The translations under genes and the position numbers were made by a program. A stretch of DNA of 45,992 bases from an uncultured bacterium (lineage in GTDB: Bacteria > Actinomycetota > Actinomycetes > S36-B12 > CAIYMF01), in assembly GCA_903927265.1 (NCBI GenBank), contig CAIYMF010000078.1, forward strand, positions 1 to 45,992, in the 5' to 3' direction. A model generated the notes under the pieces. The model made no database searches and was not told the DNA's origin. It worked only from the letters and a program-made list of their open reading frames with translations. Of the stretch, positions 41,880 to 45,992 are shown piece by piece (the stretch's first letter is position 1; the number at the start of each line of letters is the position of its first letter).

Positions 41880-42676
41880 GCTGCGCCGGCCTTTCTGGGG
41901 GAAGAAAGCCGGTCGGTGGTCGAGCCGGCGGTGGACGTGAGTTGAGCTGACAGGCTATGTGCCTCGGCGACAAGCGACGTGCCGATGCGATGTATTTGCG
42001 CAGACGTGATGCGAGTATCTGGTCCTGAAACTGAGAGTGCGGCGACGGCGCGACCATCAACGAGTACCGGCGCCGCGATTGCGATGAGACCTTCTTCAAG
42101 TTCACCGTCGGCAATGGCGTAGCCGCGTTCACGCGTCAGGCGCAGGTCAACTTCGAGTTCGTCGCGGGTCGTGATGGTGCGCGCCGTGAGCTTGCTCAGG
42201 CGCCCCGTCGGAAGTGGGTGGCCGAAAGCGAGCACTGCTTTGCCCAGAGCAGAGCAGTGAAAGGGAACCTCGCGGTCGACCCAGTTGATGGCCCCGAGCA
42301 TGAAGCGCGGATCGACCTGATCAATTTGCACCATTCCGTGAGGCGACATCACGGCCACGTTGATGGTTTCGCCAGTAGCCGCACCTAGGCGCTCAAGCGC
42401 GGGCCGCGCCAGCAAACGCAGACGGTCATCGTCGGAATGTGCACGCGCGAACTTCGTCAGCACCGGGCCTGGTTGCGCCGCTCCGTCGTCGGTGCGGCTG
42501 ATGAGGCCGCCACGCTCGAGACTGGCCAGCAGGCGAGACACGGTGCTCTTCGGTAAGCCGGTGTCGAGAACGAGGTCGGTGAAAGGAACGGGCGATTCGG
42601 AACTGACGACGCGCACCAACAGATCGGCAGCGCGGTCAACGGCACGCGCTCCGGTCGCTGTGCTCGAGGCGGTCAC
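41876..42676 (-). CDS. IclR-family regulator of the corrinoid/C1 operon
   Basis: A 266-residue regulator with an N-terminal winged helix (ARAVDRAADLLVRVVSSESP, then LPKSTVSRLLASLERGGLI) and a C-terminal IclR effector domain (INVAVMSPHGMVQIDQVD, FHCSALGKAVLAFG, ITTRDELEVDLRLTRERGYAIADGELEEGLIAIAAPV). I chose the GTG at 42676 because GGAGG lies 4 nt upstream (42681-42685 on the plus strand); an upstream ATG at 42787 would overlap the divergent operator. It heads the seven-gene operon, so autoregulation together with control of mttB is likely. The ligand may be glycine betaine or a demethylation product. Confidence 0.9.
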   Translation of the reverse strand: MTASSTATGARAVDRAADLLVRVVSSESPVPFTDLVLDTGLPKSTVSRLLASLERGGLISRTDDGAAQPGPVLTKFARAHSDDDRLRLLARPALERLGAATGETINVAVMSPHGMVQIDQVDPRFMLGAINWVDREVPFHCSALGKAVLAFGHPLPTGRLSKLTARTITTRDELEVDLRLTRERGYAIADGELEEGLIAIAAPVLVDGRAVAALSVSGPDTRITSAQIHRIGTSLVAEAHSLSAQLTSTAGSTTDRLSSPRKAGAA

Positions 42677-42721
42677 CGAACCTCCGAGGGGAGGGCAGAC
42701 ATGCGGTCTGCGCTTGGTTTG

Positions 42722-42757
42722 AACTGTTTCACCATATGGAACCACTGTTCCACAGTT
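42722..42757. promoter_or_regulatory. Nested inverted repeats, IclR-type operator
   Basis: TGGAAC-CACT-GTTCCA (42737-42752) is a perfect 6+4+6 inverted repeat of the style bound by IclR proteins. It lies inside a wider pair, AACTGT (42722-42727) and ACAGTT (42752-42757). It occupies the gap between divergent iclR and mttB-like genes. Confidence 0.65.
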
Positions 42758-42762
42758 GAGTG

Positions 42763-42768
42763 TAGGAT
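42763..42768 (+). promoter_or_regulatory. -10 element for the mttB-like gene
   Basis: TAGGAT fits TANNNT and lies 36 nt before the GTG start, so unlike several other genes here this one has a leader. The IclR-type inverted repeat covers the region where RNA polymerase would make -35 contacts. Confidence 0.45.
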
Positions 42769-42804
42769 CCCTCTCACCAGCGGTCAAGCGAAGGGACGTC
42801 TCCC

Positions 42805-44244
42805 GTGTTCGTCAACACCATGCCTCGGTACGAAATCCTCTCCGAAGACGCGATGGCGGTGTTGGAGAAGGGCTGGCGGCGACTGGTCAGCGAGATCGGC
42901 ATTGAGTTCCTCAAGCCTGAAGCGCTCGATCTCTTCCGTGCCGCTGGAATGAAGGTCGAAGGCGACAACGTCTTCCTCGATCCCGACTTCATCCTTGAAC
43001 AGGTTGCCAAGGCGCCGCGCGAGTTCGACATGCAGGCCCGCAACCACGCGAATGACGTGCACATCGGTGGCGACCACATGGTGTTCTCGAGTGTCTATGG
43101 CCCGCCATTCGTTCTGCGCAATGGTGTGCGCCGCGAGGCAACTCTGGCCGACTACCGCAACTTTGCGATGCTCGCGCAGTCTTTCGACGCGATCGACAGC
43201 GTGGGTGGCGTCGTGTGCGAGCCCAACGACTCGCCCCTCGATTCACGGCACCTCGACATGCTCTACGCAACGCTCACGCTCACCGACAAGATCTTCCAGG
43301 GCAATGTCGTCACCGGTGGCAACGCCCGCGACACCATCGCGATGAGCGAGATTGTCTTCGGCGGCCGCGAATCGATTGAGGCCAAACCCGCGAGCATCTC
43401 GCTGATTAACTGCAACTCGCCGCTGCGCTGGGACGACCGCATGCTCGACTCGCAGTTCGAGTACACCGCCGCCAACCAGCCGGTCATCCTCACGCCGTTC
43501 CTGCTGATGGGCGCCATGTCGCCGGTGTCGATTCCCGCGGCCCTCGTTCAACAGATGGCCGAGGCGCTCAGTGGAATCGCGCTGTCACAGCTCATTCGCC
43601 CCGGTGCACCCGTCGTCTTCGGATCATTCCTGTCGAACATCGACATGCAGTCGGGCTCGCCGCAGTTCGGAACTCCCGAGTCAGCCATCGGGCTGTTGTG
43701 CACCGGCCAGATCGCGCGACGCTTCGGCCTTCCGTTCCGCACGGGTGGCGGCCTCAATTCATCACAAAGCCCCGATGCGCAGTCGGCCTACGAGTCGTTG
43801 ATGACCATGCTGCCGACCTTCCTTGCCGGAACGAACTTCGTGATGCACTCGGCCGGCTGGCTCGAGGGCGGCCTCGTCGCGGGGTATGAGAAGTACGCCA
43901 TCGACGTTCAGGTACTCGAAAGTTTGATCCGCGAGTTCACCCCGCTCGAGATCACCGAGGAGTCGCTCGCATTCGGAGCACACGAAGAGGTTGGCCACGG
44001 CGGTCACTTCCTCGGCGCTGCTCACACGATGGAGCGCTTCCGCACCTGCTTCTACCGTCCATTCCTGTCGAGCTCGGATAACTACGAGCGGTGGACTCGC
44101 CTCGGTGCGCGGGATACCGCAACTCGGGCGGGCGAGATCGTCGACAAGAAGCTCGAGGAGTACGAAGCACCCTCGATTGACGAGACCATTCGCGAGGAAC
44201 TCGAGGACTTCGTGATTCGCCGTCGGGCTGAACTCGGCGACTAG
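42805..44244 (+). CDS. MttB-family corrinoid methyltransferase, non-pyrrolysine (MtgB-like)
   Basis: A 479-residue member of the trimethylamine methyltransferase (MttB) superfamily. Early blocks are YEILSEDAMAVLEKGWRRLV and VSEIGIEFLKPEALDLFRAAG; later ones are IDSVGGVVCEPND, GNVVTGGNARDTIAM, RTGGGLNSSQSPDAQSAYES and LEGGLVAGYEKYAID. The frame is open throughout with no internal amber codon, so it is not a pyrrolysine enzyme; non-Pyl relatives demethylate glycine betaine (MtgB), carnitine or proline betaine. Partnership with a dimethylglycine dehydrogenase and betA favours glycine betaine, but this is context only. The GTG at 42805 follows GAAGGGA by about 9 nt. Divergent from iclR and controlled by the shared operator region. 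Confidence 0.85.
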   Translation: MFVNTMPRYEILSEDAMAVLEKGWRRLVSEIGIEFLKPEALDLFRAAGMKVEGDNVFLDPDFILEQVAKAPREFDMQARNHANDVHIGGDHMVFSSVYGPPFVLRNGVRREATLADYRNFAMLAQSFDAIDSVGGVVCEPNDSPLDSRHLDMLYATLTLTDKIFQGNVVTGGNARDTIAMSEIVFGGRESIEAKPASISLINCNSPLRWDDRMLDSQFEYTAANQPVILTPFLLMGAMSPVSIPAALVQQMAEALSGIALSQLIRPGAPVVFGSFLSNIDMQSGSPQFGTPESAIGLLCTGQIARRFGLPFRTGGGLNSSQSPDAQSAYESLMTMLPTFLAGTNFVMHSAGWLEGGLVAGYEKYAIDVQVLESLIREFTPLEITEESLAFGAHEEVGHGGHFLGAAHTMERFRTCFYRPFLSSSDNYERWTRLGARDTATRAGEIVDKKLEEYEAPSIDETIREELEDFVIRRRAELGD

Positions 44245-44328
44245 ATCGGTCGATAGCGTGAATCCCGCGCGTCGAGACCGTCGCGTGCCTCAGGATGGGG
44301 ACGGGCGACGACCGGAGGAAGGGCACGC

Positions 44329-45992
44329 ATGACGGATTCGTACGACGTGATCATCGTCGGAGGTGGCTCGGCGGGGTGCGCTCTCGCGAACCGCCTTTCG
44401 GCTGATCCGACGACCTCCGTGCTAGTGATTGAGGCCGGTCGCAAAGACTGGAAGGCCGACGTCTACGTGCACATGCCAGCGGCCCTGACCTTTCCGATCG
44501 GCAACCCCTTGTACGACTGGATGTACTCCAGCGATCCCGAGCCCTTCATGAATGACCGCCGCGTCACCGCTGGTCGCGGCAAGATTCTCGGTGGCTCGAG
44601 CAGCATCAACGGAATGATCTTCCAGCGCGGCAACCCGCTTGATTACGAACGTTGGGCGGCCGACCCTGGCATGCAGTCGTGGGACTACGCACACTGTTTG
44701 CCGTACTTCAAGAAGATGGAAAACTGCCTCGCCGGGGAAGATCCGTGGCGTGGTGGCAGTGGACCGCTCGAAGTCGAACGCGGGCCGGTACGCAACCCGT
44801 TGTTCGGTGCCTTCTTCAATGCCGTGCAGCAAGCGGGGTATCCGCTGACGCATGACGTGAACGGTTACCGCCAGGAAGGCTTTGCCGCATTCGATCAGAA
44901 CCTTCGCAACGGACGCCGACTATCAGCGGCACGTGCCTACTTGCATCCAGTTATGCACCGACGCAATCTCACCGTGCGCACCAGTACCCAAGTGGCGCGC
45001 GTGGTGTTCGACGGAACTCGCGCTGTGGGTGTTGAGGTACTCGGCCGTGGTGGCTCGCTTGAGCGCATCACTGCCGGTGAAGTGATTCTCAGCGGTGGTG
45101 CCTTCAACTCGCCGGCGTTGCTTCAACTCTCAGGCGTCGGCGACTCCGCGCACCTCGAATCAGTTGGCGTGAAACCGATACACCACCTGCCAGGTGTGGG
45201 AGCGAACCTACAAGATCACCTTGAGGTGTACGTGCAGCATGCGTGCACACAGCCGGTGTCACTCAATCCGAACTTGAAGATGTGGAAGCGGCCAATCATT
45301 GGTGCGCAGTGGTTGTTCCTTCGCTCGGGCCCTGGTGCGTCGAACCACTTTGAGGGTGGGGGATTCGCACGCAGCAACGACGAGGTTGCCTACCCCAACC
45401 TGATGTTCCACTTCCTGCCGATCGCAGTGCGCTACGACGGAACAGCCCCAGCAGGCGGTCACGGCTATCAGGTGCACATTGGTCCGATGTATTCCGATGC
45501 TCGCGGACAGGTGCGCATCACCTCGCCTGATCCGACGACCGCCCCAAGCATTGCCTTCAACTACCTGAGCACCGACCAAGATCGGCGCGAGTGGGTTGAA
45601 GCAGTGAAGGTTGCTCGCGACATTCTCAGTCAGCCAGCGTTTGCCGAATTCAGCGGTGGTGAGATCTCACCCGGATCTGAGGTCAGCACCGACGAGCAAG
45701 TTCTTGACTGGGTTCGGCGCGAGGGTGAGACGGCGTACCACCCGTCGTGTACGTGTCGCATGGGTACCGACGATATGTCGGTCATCGACCCTGCGACGAT
45801 GCGCGTGCATGGTCTCGACGGAATCCGAGTGGTGGATGCATCGGTGTTCCCCTACATCACGAACGCGAATCTGTATGCGCCGACAATGATGGTGGCAGAG
45901 AAGGCCGCCGACCTCATTGTCGGACGCGTAGCGCTGCCGGCGGAACGACGTGAGTTCTACCGCCATGCAACTGGCATGCCGCTTGAGGAGGC
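44329..45992 (+). CDS. betA: Choline dehydrogenase-like GMC oxidoreductase, 3' end outside window
   Basis: 554 codons are visible, open to the window edge, so only a few C-terminal residues are probably missing. The Rossmann FAD motif [18 protein letters not shown] is at residues 8-25, the GMC signatures [20 protein letters not shown] and [22 protein letters not shown] follow, and the catalytic His is in [11 protein letters not shown] with the Asn in [22 protein letters not shown]. These fit BetA, which oxidises choline to betaine aldehyde and on to glycine betaine; other GMC alcohol dehydrogenases are possible. GGAGG lies 11 nt before the ATG. It follows mttB by 84 nt on the same strand, which ties substrate supply to demethylation. 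Confidence 0.85.
   Translation, partial: MTDSYDVIIVGGGSAGCALANRLSADPTTSVLVIEAGRKDWKADVYVHMPAALTFPIGNPLYDWMYSSDPEPFMNDRRVTAGRGKILGGSSSINGMIFQRGNPLDYERWAADPGMQSWDYAHCLPYFKKMENCLAGEDPWRGGSGPLEVERGPVRNPLFGAFFNAVQQAGYPLTHDVNGYRQEGFAAFDQNLRNGRRLSAARAYLHPVMHRRNLTVRTSTQVARVVFDGTRAVGVEVLGRGGSLERITAGEVILSGGAFNSPALLQLSGVGDSAHLESVGVKPIHHLPGVGANLQDHLEVYVQHACTQPVSLNPNLKMWKRPIIGAQWLFLRSGPGASNHFEGGGFARSNDEVAYPNLMFHFLPIAVRYDGTAPAGGHGYQVHIGPMYSDARGQVRITSPDPTTAPSIAFNYLSTDQDRREWVEAVKVARDILSQPAFAEFSGGEISPGSEVSTDEQVLDWVRREGETAYHPSCTCRMGTDDMSVIDPATMRVHGLDGIRVVDASVFPYITNANLYAPTMMVAEKAADLIVGRVALPAERREFYRHATGMPLEE

Noticed and set aside
42805-44244. Pyrrolysine-containing trimethylamine methyltransferase
   Set aside because: The frame has no in-frame amber codon and no pyl genes are nearby, so it belongs to the non-Pyl MttB group.
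44257-44331. 24-codon GTG-started frame ending in ATGA at the betA start
   Set aside because: Tempting as a coupled leader peptide, but it is Arg-rich GC-biased sequence with no ribosome binding site; betA has its own GGAGG.

Overview
The window is high-GC, densely packed DNA from an actinomycete-type member of the Actinomycetota. The evidence is a DUF3073 gene next to purM, a BldC-like regulator, a PF10081-type alpha/beta-hydrolase, many GTG starts, and repeated leaderless starts in which a -10 hexamer sits 6-7 nt before the start codon. I cannot place it below class level. No rRNA, tRNA or CRISPR array was seen.

Left part (1-5018): a partial membrane protein, an M20 deacylase, purF-purM, DUF3073 and a BldC-like regulator. 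The M20 gene and purF diverge from an 18-bp gap that appears to share one symmetric -10 element.

Molybdenum and carbon monoxide island (5015-27413): an HTH-Mop regulator with modABC and a membrane hydrolase; two tandem sulfotransferase-like paralogues; a MocA-like nucleotidyltransferase, XdhC, MoaE, MoaA and MoaD; then coxG, coxM-coxS-coxL, coxF-coxD-coxE, and moeA-moaC-mog. CoxL carries the form I active-site signature (AYACSFR), and the gene order M-S-L is the form I order. Together these genes cover molybdate import, most of molybdenum cofactor synthesis, cytosine-dinucleotide maturation, and an aerobic Mo-Cu CO dehydrogenase.

Methyl-group and C1 island (27668-45992): a gntR-DMGDH-etfB-etfA-fhs operon; a glyoxalase-like gene with sdaA; a seven-gene minus-strand operon (iclR, corrinoid protein, metV, metF, methyl-H4F:corrinoid methyltransferase, corrinoid activator, DUF1638); and, divergent from it, a non-pyrrolysine MttB-family methyltransferase followed by a choline dehydrogenase (betA) that runs off the window. 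The coherent reading is: choline is oxidised towards glycine betaine; an MttB/MtgB-type enzyme removes one methyl to the corrinoid protein; the methyl passes to H4F and is oxidised by MetF/MetV; dimethylglycine goes to the FAD-GcvT dehydrogenase with ETF as electron acceptor; Fhs can turn formyl-H4F into formate plus ATP; serine formed from glycine would be deaminated by SdaA.

Interspersed element: six copies of a ~50-bp repeat lie only between genes (near 15.8, 17.0, 17.3, 27.5, 27.6 and 34.3 kb). One inverted pair encloses a single gene with an AbiEi-like N-terminus and a nuclease-like C-terminus. Another inverted pair, 199 bp end to end, encloses no gene. This looks like a mobile or REP-like element family with a gene-bearing form and a gene-less form, and it is the most likely undescribed item in the window.
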